Shown: piece by piece, positions 6,887 through 15,713 of the stretch | How positions within the stretch are numbered: position 1 is the first letter of the stretch | Layout: each line of letters begins with the position of its first letter | Assembly (NCBI RefSeq): GCF_004834005.1 | Contig: NZ_STFF01000002.1 | Coordinates: 868,001 to 932,000, forward strand | From: Niastella caeni | GTDB taxonomy: Bacteria > Bacteroidota > Bacteroidia > Chitinophagales > Chitinophagaceae | DNA: 64,000 nt | Direction: 5' to 3' | Notes under the pieces: generated by a model | What the model was told of the DNA's origin: nothing | Seen by the model: only the letters and a program-made list of their open reading frames with translations | The model's database searches: none | Position numbers and translations under genes: made by a program

Positions 6887-9835
6887 TTATTCTCCATTTT
6901 CTTTAAAAAGTTTCTGCATATCTCTTTTAATAAATTTGTAAACCCAGTTTCTTAAGACACAAAACTCGTCGACTTTAGGAGTATTGATACGATCGATTGT
7001 TTTGAGTAATGGGTAATCATCATTATGAATAATATGGTCAAGCGAGAATGCGTGCAAAATATCTGTTTCTTCGCTAGGAAAGGGTTCATCTGGCGATCTC
7101 ATTTTTCTGAAATGTACGTTCACTTCTTGGGATATGGACTGCCGATAGCCAAGCATTCCCCATTTAAGGACGACAGTATCTTTCATGTATACAAAGTACT
7201 CATGTGGGCCTGTCATATAAAAAGGAAATTGCTCTTTGAAAGTCGGAAAACAAAATTCCACAAATGCTCGATAAGAATCATCGAAATGTTTGAGAAAGGA
7301 TTCAATATATAATTTCCCTTGCTTTTCACTAAACTGCACAGTTCGAATCTGGGACATTTCAAGTCTTCTTTCTCCTTCGGAAATGGCTTTGACTTCTTGG
7401 ATCGAAATATCTGGACAAGGCAAAAAATGCTCTTTAATTTCCGTGTAACCTCTTTTTAATAATATATCTACAATTTTTTCCAGTTCCTCTATTGGCGGAA
7501 AATCGCCCATAATATTCAACCGAGGAATATCGATATGGCCGTTTAATGCATTACCAATCAATTCGCTTCTTTCTTTGGGATTCAAATGATACTCCCGTCG
7601 GTAATATTCACGCACACGAAATTGGTAGGCGCGTTTTTTTACATCTTGAAGGTCAATTGGAAAAATTAGATTGAATCGGGGGAGATAATAATCGTCAAAC
7701 TTGGAGTTTTGCTGGAGTTCTTTGGAGTAATAATACAGAATAGCTGAGACTTGTTCCAACAGAAGGCTATCCGAATTATATACGCTGAGGCTTCCTTTCT
7801 CGATTAATTTTTTGAGCTGTTCAAATATATTTTTTCGAATAGTTTTATCTTGATTTGGCGACAGCAGTGCATGGTTGCTGCTGTGAATGGTGTCCACCCC
7901 TTTTTCAAACAAATAATCATAACCACTCGAGAAAAGGTCTCCAATTTGCTCGAATTGAACTTTAGGCTGAGAATGAGAGGGAAGACGAAATAAAGCATAT
8001 CCATTTTTGTGTAATACATCTTCCGGAAGGTAGATTCCTATGGCTCCATCAGTGTAAGGATCAAATTTTGACTTGAAATTATTAAAATGTTTTTCCAGAT
8101 AAATGGTATAGCTGTTAACGTATTGAAGAGCTTTATCTTTTTTGAACGATATCATTGTCCGTTGGTGACTACTGCTAGCATTATCAACGTAAAAAGAGAT
8201 AGCGCTCTGGCCGATGTGATTTTCATAAAATTTATCGAGCAAATCATAGAACGCCTGGTCACTAAGTTTGTCCAGTTGGAACGAATGAAAGCAAATAATA
8301 TAATCGCGGATCTTGGAATAGTAAAAGGATACGTTATACGAATCATGCTTATTGGATTTAATCAGCAGGTTTCTCGTAAATAAATCTTCCGGTATAGTTT
8401 CCGATAAGCTAAAAGCCAATTTCTCCATTAAATGTTCCACTGATATTCCGTCGTCATGATAAGCGTCCTGGGAGCTATAGGTATGATCGAGCAAAACCTT
8501 TCCAATTTTCGAAAGAATTCTTAAGCCATATTGATAGTCAAGACTTGTTTTCTCAAGCGATAACTGAATATATCTTCTGATAAGCTGCCTGTCATTTATT
8601 TTTTCGGGAATGTTGCGGTGACTATAGACTTCACTGAAAATTCTGAGAAAAAAACCATTGCGTAACGCTTCAAATACGGAAGTAGAAATTTGTCCTTTGA
8701 AACCAAAAACTTCTCTGTACAAAGGGATGATACGATGGATCTCCTCATCGCTGAAATTGTCGAGCAGAAGCCCTGGGCAGTTTTCGACACTGGAAATAAT
8801 GGGGTGAGATTTCCGTAATTCCTCGAATAAGTATGTGGGGGTGTCATTTCTTTTTAAGAGTGCACTCCAGATATTTGATTTGCAGCTAACGCATAATTTA
8901 ACTTTCTCCAAATTTCTCACTGCCAGAGCCATTTCGCTTAATTCAATGGATAAATTTGAATCAGTGCTTTCGTCTATTGCATCTATGAAGATGAGAATCG
9001 TTTTATTAAGAAATCTACCTAATTCATCAAGTTTTTTGAGAACAACATCACTTTCACTTCTGCTGGAAAAAAAACCGTTCAGGTCTTGAGCAATATGTTC
9101 TAATGGTGATTTATTAATGATGGCCGCGTTGTAGAAGAAGACGAACTCAGTTTCTAATTTTTTGAGGACCAACGAGCACATAGCGCTCGTTTTACCAACA
9201 CCGGCAGCGCCGACAATCCCAAAAATGGATGCCTTTGAACGGATAAAGTCATCGAATGTGTTTTCTAAGCCTTGTCTTTGAACATAGAGCTTTTGTACAA
9301 ATTTTGCATATGGTTTATCAATATCGCCAATAATGGTGCCCATTCGATCCTGAACCTGATCTTCGCAAAACCGCTTCAGGTTCACCGAAGAAAACGACAC
9401 AAACTTTTTAAGTGCTTCATATCTGATTTGCAGGTCGGTATCCATTGATAGGGTGCAATCATTCTGCCAATAGCTGGACTGCTTAGCAATATTTGTCCCG
9501 GTTAATTCGTCTCGAGAGATGGAATCAAAAATCTTGGTGATTTTACCGTTAGTAACAATGGTGAATGGCGCAATATTATCAGTCAGTAGTCTGGCGTAAG
9601 AGATGCCTTGGTCGATGTCCTCTTGACTAATGGAGATGGAGTCATTTTTTAGTTCAATAATGAACAGATTTTTCCCATTCCTTTTACATAAAATATCTGA
9701 TCTGCCGTTAATGGTTCGTTTGGATTTTCCAAATTTGATAGAAAATGACTCTTCCAGTGAAATCTCCGAAGGATCAAAGCCTAAATCATGTAAATATGGC
9801 AATAAAAGCTTACCCCTTATTTCTTCTTCATTCAT
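6887..9835 (-). CDS. PD-(D/E)xK nuclease fused to STAND NTPase (Avs-like)
   Basis: A 982-residue protein. Residues 1-130 form a nuclease domain like the N-terminus of type I restriction HsdR subunits: GRSDI (Asp about 47), then FIIELKND (Glu about 61 and Lys about 63), then a Gln-Gly-Ile-Ser-Tyr-Ala motif. Residues about 190-400 form a P-loop NTPase of NACHT/STAND type with Walker A GAAGVGKTS (209-217) and Walker B ILIFIDAIDES (about 280-290). The remaining ~580 residues have no repeat or domain I recognise and occupy the place where STAND proteins carry their sensor. This effector-NTPase-sensor order is that of antiviral STAND (Avs) proteins. ATG 9835 is chosen; two codons upstream there is only a TTG. 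It is a single-gene unit within the island. Defence against phage is inferred. Confidence 0.82.
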   Translation of the reverse strand: MNEEEIRGKLLLPYLHDLGFDPSEISLEESFSIKFGKSKRTINGRSDILCKRNGKNLFIIELKNDSISISQEDIDQGISYARLLTDNIAPFTIVTNGKITKIFDSISRDELTGTNIAKQSSYWQNDCTLSMDTDLQIRYEALKKFVSFSSVNLKRFCEDQVQDRMGTIIGDIDKPYAKFVQKLYVQRQGLENTFDDFIRSKASIFGIVGAAGVGKTSAMCSLVLKKLETEFVFFYNAAIINKSPLEHIAQDLNGFFSSRSESDVVLKKLDELGRFLNKTILIFIDAIDESTDSNLSIELSEMALAVRNLEKVKLCVSCKSNIWSALLKRNDTPTYLFEELRKSHPIISSVENCPGLLLDNFSDEEIHRIIPLYREVFGFKGQISTSVFEALRNGFFLRIFSEVYSHRNIPEKINDRQLIRRYIQLSLEKTSLDYQYGLRILSKIGKVLLDHTYSSQDAYHDDGISVEHLMEKLAFSLSETIPEDLFTRNLLIKSNKHDSYNVSFYYSKIRDYIICFHSFQLDKLSDQAFYDLLDKFYENHIGQSAISFYVDNASSSHQRTMISFKKDKALQYVNSYTIYLEKHFNNFKSKFDPYTDGAIGIYLPEDVLHKNGYALFRLPSHSQPKVQFEQIGDLFSSGYDYLFEKGVDTIHSSNHALLSPNQDKTIRKNIFEQLKKLIEKGSLSVYNSDSLLLEQVSAILYYYSKELQQNSKFDDYYLPRFNLIFPIDLQDVKKRAYQFRVREYYRREYHLNPKERSELIGNALNGHIDIPRLNIMGDFPPIEELEKIVDILLKRGYTEIKEHFLPCPDISIQEVKAISEGERRLEMSQIRTVQFSEKQGKLYIESFLKHFDDSYRAFVEFCFPTFKEQFPFYMTGPHEYFVYMKDTVVLKWGMLGYRQSISQEVNVHFRKMRSPDEPFPSEETDILHAFSLDHIIHNDDYPLLKTIDRINTPKVDEFCVLRNWVYKFIKRDMQKLFKENGE

Positions 9836-10654
9836 TAACAATATAAATTAAAATTGTACATTGGTTATTTTAGCTGTTTCTAGGTTGACAGGCGTAAACC
9901 ATCAAATAAAATTAGAAGTCTACTTTTTTTGAATATACATCAAATAGGCTGCTTCCACAAGTTGCTTTTGCTTTTCGTATAGATAAATAAGGCTTCGTCT
10001 GGATGGGCCGGTAATGTAAAGTGCTTTCTTCTAAGCTGAATGCTGCTACCAGCCACTCCCATAACATTTCTCGAATATTCTGTAAATGGAACGAGGTAAA
10101 AAATAAACGTCAAATACCAGTTGGGGATTCTGCTTGTCTTCTTCTGATCCATGAAGGACGTGTGTTGATGGTACGCATAAATGACTGTATTAATAGTGAA
10201 TAATACAAATTGAGGATTAAATCGAGTTTATGTTTTCTGTCTTTATCAAAGTGATCATATTATTATCGTCTGTTCCTTTATTAAGCATAATATCCTTGAC
10301 ATTCAATTTTATTTTTGTAAATAGAGTAGTGTCCTCATATTCCTCGTCAAAATCGGGATCCTGATAAAATAAGCATGTAGTCAATTGGGTTCGCCTTTTC
10401 AGGCAATCATCAGCATATGAAGTGTTGTGTGGTTGGTACACTGATATGTAACGTATTTTTCTCTCCGTTTCGGAACCGTTGGCGCATACCGATCCTTTTT
10501 AAAACAGCCAATTTGATTATTTATTAAAATTTTCTTTAATTACAGAAGCATCGTTATATTAGACTTCTGAATGAAAATCATATACTTATCCTCTTCGCTC
10601 TCAATCCTTTTCCTTCTATCTACTTCCATAAACTTTTGATTTAACTGCTTATAT
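9836..10654. other. Intergenic stretch between two defence units
   Basis: 819 bases with no gene I can support. It separates the minus-strand nuclease-NTPase from the plus-strand OLD/UvrD pair, so both promoters must lie here. Two short minus frames (9940-10152 and 10217-10441) have plausible composition but no recognisable motif and no clear start context. They could be small defence-associated proteins or chance frames. Confidence 0.4.
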
Positions 10655-12913
10655 ATGAAAATTACATGCTTTAAAATTCAAAACTTTCGTCGTTTAAAGA
10701 AAACAATAACTGAACTTGAGCCTGATATTTCAATATTTGTTGGCTCAAATAATAGTGGAAAAACATCAGCAGCACACGCTATGGATATATTTATCAATGG
10801 CAAAAAAGATGTTCTATCTGTTTATGACTTTACCAGTTACTGTTGGGCTGAAATCAACAAAATGGGGGATGATCCTGAAAAAAGCATTAGGGATGAAATT
10901 GAATTGCCTTCAATAACATTGGATTTATGGTTTACAATTGAAGAAAATGACCTACACAGGGTTTTAGACTTATTACCTGACATGTCCTGGAAAGGTACCA
11001 TTGTTGGTGCCCGAATTCAATTTCAACCCAAGAGTAGTCAAGAAACTTTCCATCGATATATAGAAGCTAAACAAAAAGCTTCTCAACATGCATCTGAAGA
11101 CGCGGAAAAAAGTTATGCTCCCTGGCCCAAAAATCTTATTGACTATTTAGGAAAACATTTGCAAAATGAGTATGAATTTCGATACTATGCACTGGACAAA
11201 TCAAGATTCGACGTTAATTTTGGTCAGGATGCCGATTATAATCCTTTTCAATTTCCGCAAGATCGGGGAAAATCGCTTATAAAATCATTACTGCGCATAG
11301 ACATTTTGCATGCGCAACGATATCTATCAGATCAAGCTGCTAACGGCCGTTCTGAAGATTTATCGAAATGCTTAAGCAGGTTCTATAAAAGAAATCTTGA
11401 AAAAAGGGAAGAGGACCACGCCGCATTAAGTGCTTTGTTTGATTCAGAACTTCAATTTAACGACCATCTTAAAAATGTATTTAAAGAAACACTGGAAAAG
11501 TTAAAGCAGTTAGGATACCCTGGTATATTAAATCCGCATCTCGTCATTCGATCTGCCCTTAACCCAACAATGATTATGAGTCAGGATACAAAGGTCCATT
11601 ATTCACTTGATGGAAAAGATGACTCGCTAACATTGCCGGATAATTACAGTGGTTTAGGATTCAAAAACCTAATTTATATGGTAGTTGAATTGTTAGACAT
11701 CCAAGCCAGGTGGGTCGAAGAAGAAAAAGATAGGGCGTTACTCCAATTAATTGTTATCGAAGAACCGGAAGCGCATTTACACGCTCAACTTCAACAGGTT
11801 TTCATACGTCAAATATTAAACATTCTTAAAGTTGAAGGGCAAGATGCTGAATATTATAGTACACAGTTGATTTTAACTACCCATTCTGCTCAAATATTAT
11901 TTGAAAAAGGATTTAAGCCGATCAGGTATTTCAGACGAGAGGGAGATGCAGGAATCAACCAGCATTCTACGTCTTTGAATATCTCAACTTTTTACAAAAG
12001 TCAGCCTCATAGTGACTTTTTGGAAAGATATATGAAACTGACTCATTGCGATCTGTTTTTTGCTGATGCTGCAATTTTGGTTGAAGGTACTGTAGAGCGA
12101 ATATTGTTACCACTAATGATTGAAAAATGCGCCGCAGACTTACAAAGTTCATATGTGAGTATAATGGAGGTGGGAGGTGCTTATGCTTTTCGATTTAAAA
12201 GTTTATTGGAATTCTTAGGCATTCCTGCGTTGATAATAACTGATCTTGATAGTGTAAGGCAACGTAAGGATGAAGAGGAAGATAATGATAACGATGAAAA
12301 TGGTGAATTTGAGCTTGAATTAGAACAAGCGCCTGAAGTAGAGGGGGGGCAACCGTCCACTGTAAAGTATAGGATCGGCCAAGCATGCATGACCAACGAA
12401 CCCGAGGCTATCACATCGAACCAAACGCTAGCTAAATGGTTGCCTAAGAAATCATTAATAAATGACCTGTTGACAGCAAAAGTTACAGATCTTTTGCAGG
12501 TACCAAGTTCGACGACACGAAGTACAGTTTTCGTTACATATCAGAAAGAAACTTTAATTGAGTGGGAGGAAGAAAAAGCAAGTATTGCAGGAAGAACATT
12601 GGAGGAGGCTTTTGCTTTGGAAAATGCAATTTGGTGCCAGGATAAAGAAAGGAATCATTTAGGGCTTAGATTTAAGAGAAAACCAACTACAATTTTGGAT
12701 TTAGCTGAGAAAGTACATAACCGGGTAAAATCAACTTCATTCAACAAGACTAGCTTTGCATTAGGCGTTTTAGGAGAAAATCCCGAAGCATGGAACGTCC
12801 CTTCGTACATACAAGAAGGTTTATTATGGCTGACTAAGGAAATAAAACCGAATGGAGAGCAAGGTAATCTCACAATTGTAAATCCTGCTATTAAAGATGA
12901 ATCCAAACTTTAA
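10655..12913 (+). CDS. Class 2 OLD-family ATP-dependent nuclease (GajA-like)
   Basis: A 752-residue protein joining an ABC/SMC-type ATPase to a C-terminal Toprim nuclease. Walker A is GSNNSGKT (30-37), the signature region YSGLGFKN starts at 331, Walker B is VIEEPEAHLH (367-376), and the switch is TTHS (408-411). Toprim motifs are VEGTVE (476-481) and TDLDS (529-533). An acidic insertion (about 538-560) follows the Toprim DxD. Class 2 OLD proteins are encoded in tandem with a UvrD-like helicase, as is seen here with a 2-base gap; Gabija GajA is the best known example. It is longer than typical GajA (about 580), so this is a distant relative rather than a standard Gabija. Expected role: DNA cleavage on phage infection. 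Confidence 0.85.
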   Translation: MKITCFKIQNFRRLKKTITELEPDISIFVGSNNSGKTSAAHAMDIFINGKKDVLSVYDFTSYCWAEINKMGDDPEKSIRDEIELPSITLDLWFTIEENDLHRVLDLLPDMSWKGTIVGARIQFQPKSSQETFHRYIEAKQKASQHASEDAEKSYAPWPKNLIDYLGKHLQNEYEFRYYALDKSRFDVNFGQDADYNPFQFPQDRGKSLIKSLLRIDILHAQRYLSDQAANGRSEDLSKCLSRFYKRNLEKREEDHAALSALFDSELQFNDHLKNVFKETLEKLKQLGYPGILNPHLVIRSALNPTMIMSQDTKVHYSLDGKDDSLTLPDNYSGLGFKNLIYMVVELLDIQARWVEEEKDRALLQLIVIEEPEAHLHAQLQQVFIRQILNILKVEGQDAEYYSTQLILTTHSAQILFEKGFKPIRYFRREGDAGINQHSTSLNISTFYKSQPHSDFLERYMKLTHCDLFFADAAILVEGTVERILLPLMIEKCAADLQSSYVSIMEVGGAYAFRFKSLLEFLGIPALIITDLDSVRQRKDEEEDNDNDENGEFELELEQAPEVEGGQPSTVKYRIGQACMTNEPEAITSNQTLAKWLPKKSLINDLLTAKVTDLLQVPSSTTRSTVFVTYQKETLIEWEEEKASIAGRTLEEAFALENAIWCQDKERNHLGLRFKRKPTTILDLAEKVHNRVKSTSFNKTSFALGVLGENPEAWNVPSYIQEGLLWLTKEIKPNGEQGNLTIVNPAIKDESKL

Positions 12914-12915
12914 AA

Positions 12916-14805
12916 ATGACTAAAAGAATAAATTCTCCAGATACAGATGCGGATATCAGGCTTCGCGATTGCCTTGACAAACTACCAAGAGTAAGCTTTA
13001 ATATGATTGCGGGGGCGGGATCCGGTAAAACCACATCACTTGTTAAAGCTTTGAGTCACGCTATAAAGACGAACGGGAACGTATTAAAAATGCGTGGTCA
13101 ACAGATAGCTTGCATAACCTATACAGAGATTGCAGCGAAGGAAATATGGGATGATGTTGGTAACACACCACTTATTTTTGTTTCTACCATACACAGTTTT
13201 TTGTGGACGGTTATTAGGCCGTTCCAAAGGGATATAAAGAAATGGGTGATAAATAGGGTTTCTGAAAAATGTAAAGCGCTTGAGGAGAAGCTTGCAAATC
13301 CTCGTATACGGACCCGGGTCAAGACTGAAAAAGAATTGGCCAAGTTAAGAATTCAAGCTGAAGAGGTTGAGAAAATTACATATTTTAATTATGGCACCGG
13401 TAGTAATTACTCAAAAGGAATATTAGGTCATGATGATTTAATAAAGCTAGTAACTTCTTGCATAATGGAAAACGAGACATTGAGGAAGATTATCAGCCAA
13501 AAATATCCATATATTTTTGTAGATGAAAGTCAGGATACATTTCCGAACATCGTTGAGGCTTTGAAGCAGGTTGATCAAAGCAATAGCGAAAAGTTCTGCT
13601 TAGGTTTTTTTGGTGATCCTATGCAAAAAATTTATGTAACAGGAATTGGCGAAGTCCATTCGGAACAAAACTGGGAAATAATAACAAAGCCAGAAAACTT
13701 TCGATGCTCTCAAGAGGTGCTGAAAGTTATTAATAATATAAGGAAGCCGGCAGACGGATTGGAACAAACCGGGGGCAGGATTGAAACGATTGACGGGAAG
13801 TCTTCATATGTAAAGGGTAGCGCTCAAATATTTGTTCTTCCACTTCAAGAGGAACAACAAAGGACTGCTAATCTTAAAAAGGTACAGCTAGTATGCGCAA
13901 AAATGTTGTCCGATGATCAATGGCTTATTGAAAGTAAGATCAAGATTTTCGTAATTGTTCACCGAATGGCGGCTAAACGTTTAGGATTCCCGAACCTATA
14001 TTCAGCAATGAACGATGATTCCCCTACATCGTTCAAGGAAGGTTTTATGGAAGGGTCAATTTGGCCAATCAAGCCATTTTTGAATTTTGTCTTACCGATA
14101 GTCTTTGCACGTGGAGCTAAAGAAAACTCTACTATAATCAGTATTTTACGTTCTCAGAGTCCTAAACTTTCATCCCCTGATATGAAGGGTTCAGAAGTCC
14201 GAAAGTCGCTTGATTTTCTTAAAGCCGGATTAGACGAATTGATGCTGTTAATGGAAGAAAATTCAACAGGAACAGTTTTAGATGTACTTAATGTGCTTAA
14301 TAAATTCCAGCTAACTTCAATCGATGAAAGGATATTTGCACACATGAATGATAGTTTTGCGCCAATGGAGGATGCGGATGAAGATACCGTCGCAAACGAA
14401 ATCTCCGCAATGAAAAGATATTTCGTATGTCCTGCACGAGAATTTTGGAGTTATAAGAAATACTTTGAACAACAGTCACCCTTCGCAACTCAACAAGGAG
14501 TGAAAGGTGCAGAATTTGATAGAGTGATTACTGTCTTAGATGACGACGAAGGCACGCATATCCAGTTCTCTTATGATAAGTACTTCGGTGTTACCGAACT
14601 TTCGGACAATGACAATAAAAATATAGAGGAAGGGAAAGATTACGTGATACCGAGAACCAGACGTCTTTTTTATGTATCATGTTCGAGAGCTAGAAAAGAT
14701 TTAGTAGTAGTCTATTTTACGTCAAATGTCGATAAGGCCGTTGAAAAACTTCGTGAATTAAATATTTTCGGAAAAGACAAAATATTCACAATGGAAAACT
14801 TGTAG
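12916..14805 (+). CDS. UvrD/Rep-family helicase (GajB-like)
   Basis: A 629-residue superfamily 1 helicase, partner of the OLD nuclease just upstream. Motif I is AGAGSGKTTS (32-41), Ia is CITYTEIAAKEI, Ib is STIHSFLW (about 90-97), II is FVDESQDT (about 208-215), III is FGDPMQKIY, IV is ENFRCSQEV, and V-VI are TQQGVKGAEFDRVI and RLFYVSCSRARKDLVVVY. All motifs needed for ATP hydrolysis are intact. It begins two bases after the OLD stop, so the pair is co-transcribed. In Gabija-type systems the helicase-like subunit regulates or stimulates the nuclease; the same is inferred here. After its stop there is only AT-rich DNA before the IS66 unit. Confidence 0.87.
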   Translation: MTKRINSPDTDADIRLRDCLDKLPRVSFNMIAGAGSGKTTSLVKALSHAIKTNGNVLKMRGQQIACITYTEIAAKEIWDDVGNTPLIFVSTIHSFLWTVIRPFQRDIKKWVINRVSEKCKALEEKLANPRIRTRVKTEKELAKLRIQAEEVEKITYFNYGTGSNYSKGILGHDDLIKLVTSCIMENETLRKIISQKYPYIFVDESQDTFPNIVEALKQVDQSNSEKFCLGFFGDPMQKIYVTGIGEVHSEQNWEIITKPENFRCSQEVLKVINNIRKPADGLEQTGGRIETIDGKSSYVKGSAQIFVLPLQEEQQRTANLKKVQLVCAKMLSDDQWLIESKIKIFVIVHRMAAKRLGFPNLYSAMNDDSPTSFKEGFMEGSIWPIKPFLNFVLPIVFARGAKENSTIISILRSQSPKLSSPDMKGSEVRKSLDFLKAGLDELMLLMEENSTGTVLDVLNVLNKFQLTSIDERIFAHMNDSFAPMEDADEDTVANEISAMKRYFVCPAREFWSYKKYFEQQSPFATQQGVKGAEFDRVITVLDDDEGTHIQFSYDKYFGVTELSDNDNKNIEEGKDYVIPRTRRLFYVSCSRARKDLVVVYFTSNVDKAVEKLRELNIFGKDKIFTMENL

Positions 14806-14963
14806 TTGTTCTAGCTAGTATATCAATATTTCAATATTTTGTTTTTTATCATGGTACATACAAACTAGTGTATCAAAAAAGTTGCATCGAATTATTTACT
14901 GCTCATTTTTATATAAGCCTGAATTTAAAGCCATTAATATATCAAATTGGTTAGTTGATTATC

Positions 14964-14971
14964 ATTCAAAT
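14964..14971. repeat. Left target-site duplication of the IS66 unit
   Basis: ATTCAAAT, identical to 17994-18001. Eight bases is the length expected for IS66-family insertion. Confidence 0.85.
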
Positions 14972-15197
14972 GTATCCCTTCGGCTAAGTACATATTGTTA
15001 AGCCAGTTTAAATTTGTATGAGTTATTTTTTATAATGATGAGGTAGTAATTCCAAACTGTGTTTACATGGTCTGCTATTTTGTGGTATCCCTTCGGCTAA
15101 GTACATATTGTTAAGCCAGTTTAAATTTGTATGAGTTATTTTTTATAATGATGAGGTAGTAATTCCAAACTGTGTTTACATGGTCTGCTATTTTGTG
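14972..15197 (-). repeat. Perfect 113 bp tandem duplication of IS66 left end
   Basis: Bases 14972-15084 and 15085-15197 are identical as far as I can compare them. Each holds the terminal inverted repeat and the last ~60 bases of a tnpC-like gene. A perfect duplication must be recent. Bases 15198-15240 continue with weaker similarity to the tnpC 3' end. Confidence 0.9.
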
Positions 15198-15275
15198 AAG
15201 AAAATCTTTCAGTCATTTGTATGGTTCAATGAGTTTGTCAAGCTGGAAACATAGGTTTACTTTGTAGTACAAAAA

Positions 15276-15626
15276 TTATTCATATTCTACAATAAATTCG
15301 TTTTCAAGGTCGCTTTTCAATCGTTTCTTTTCTGCATCCCAATAATCTTTATAAAAGTTTAAGTATTCTTCTAATTGATTGGCTTGTTTAATATTCTTTT
15401 TTTTGAGAACTGGCATGTTCCGAACTATTATTTTATAATTCTTTTCCTGAAGCCAAGCCAAATCCCTCATGCATTCATCAAGCGCATCCAAATTATTACC
15501 AAAATAACCTGGAAAATCGAAACAATCTGCAAACTCTTTTAATAGCCCGTTTTTAGTATTACATCTAAGCGCATTTACTGTGGCAACGAAATATATTCTC
15601 CCATTTATGGTTTCAATTGATTTCAT
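15276..15626 (-). CDS. Barstar-family protein carried in the IS66 unit
   Basis: A 116-residue protein. The segment FPGYFGNNLDALDECMRDL (about residues 38-56) is the hallmark of the barstar fold, whose founding member binds and blocks the ribonuclease barnase. ATG 15626 is used; four codons upstream there is only a TTG. The C-terminal part is lysine-rich and somewhat longer than in classical barstar (about 90 residues). No ribonuclease gene of barnase type lies nearby, so it is an orphan. It sits between two IS66 left ends and is carried as a passenger. It may give immunity to an RNase toxin, or work as an antitoxin whose partner is lost. The role is inferred. Confidence 0.85.
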   Translation of the reverse strand: MKSIETINGRIYFVATVNALRCNTKNGLLKEFADCFDFPGYFGNNLDALDECMRDLAWLQEKNYKIIVRNMPVLKKKNIKQANQLEEYLNFYKDYWDAEKKRLKSDLENEFIVEYE

Positions 15627-15713
15627 GGTACTCTTCAAAAGATTTATAGTGATTATTTGGCATCCCCTTAGGGCTAAGCATATATTGTTGAGCCGGTGTA
15701 AAATTCGTATTAG

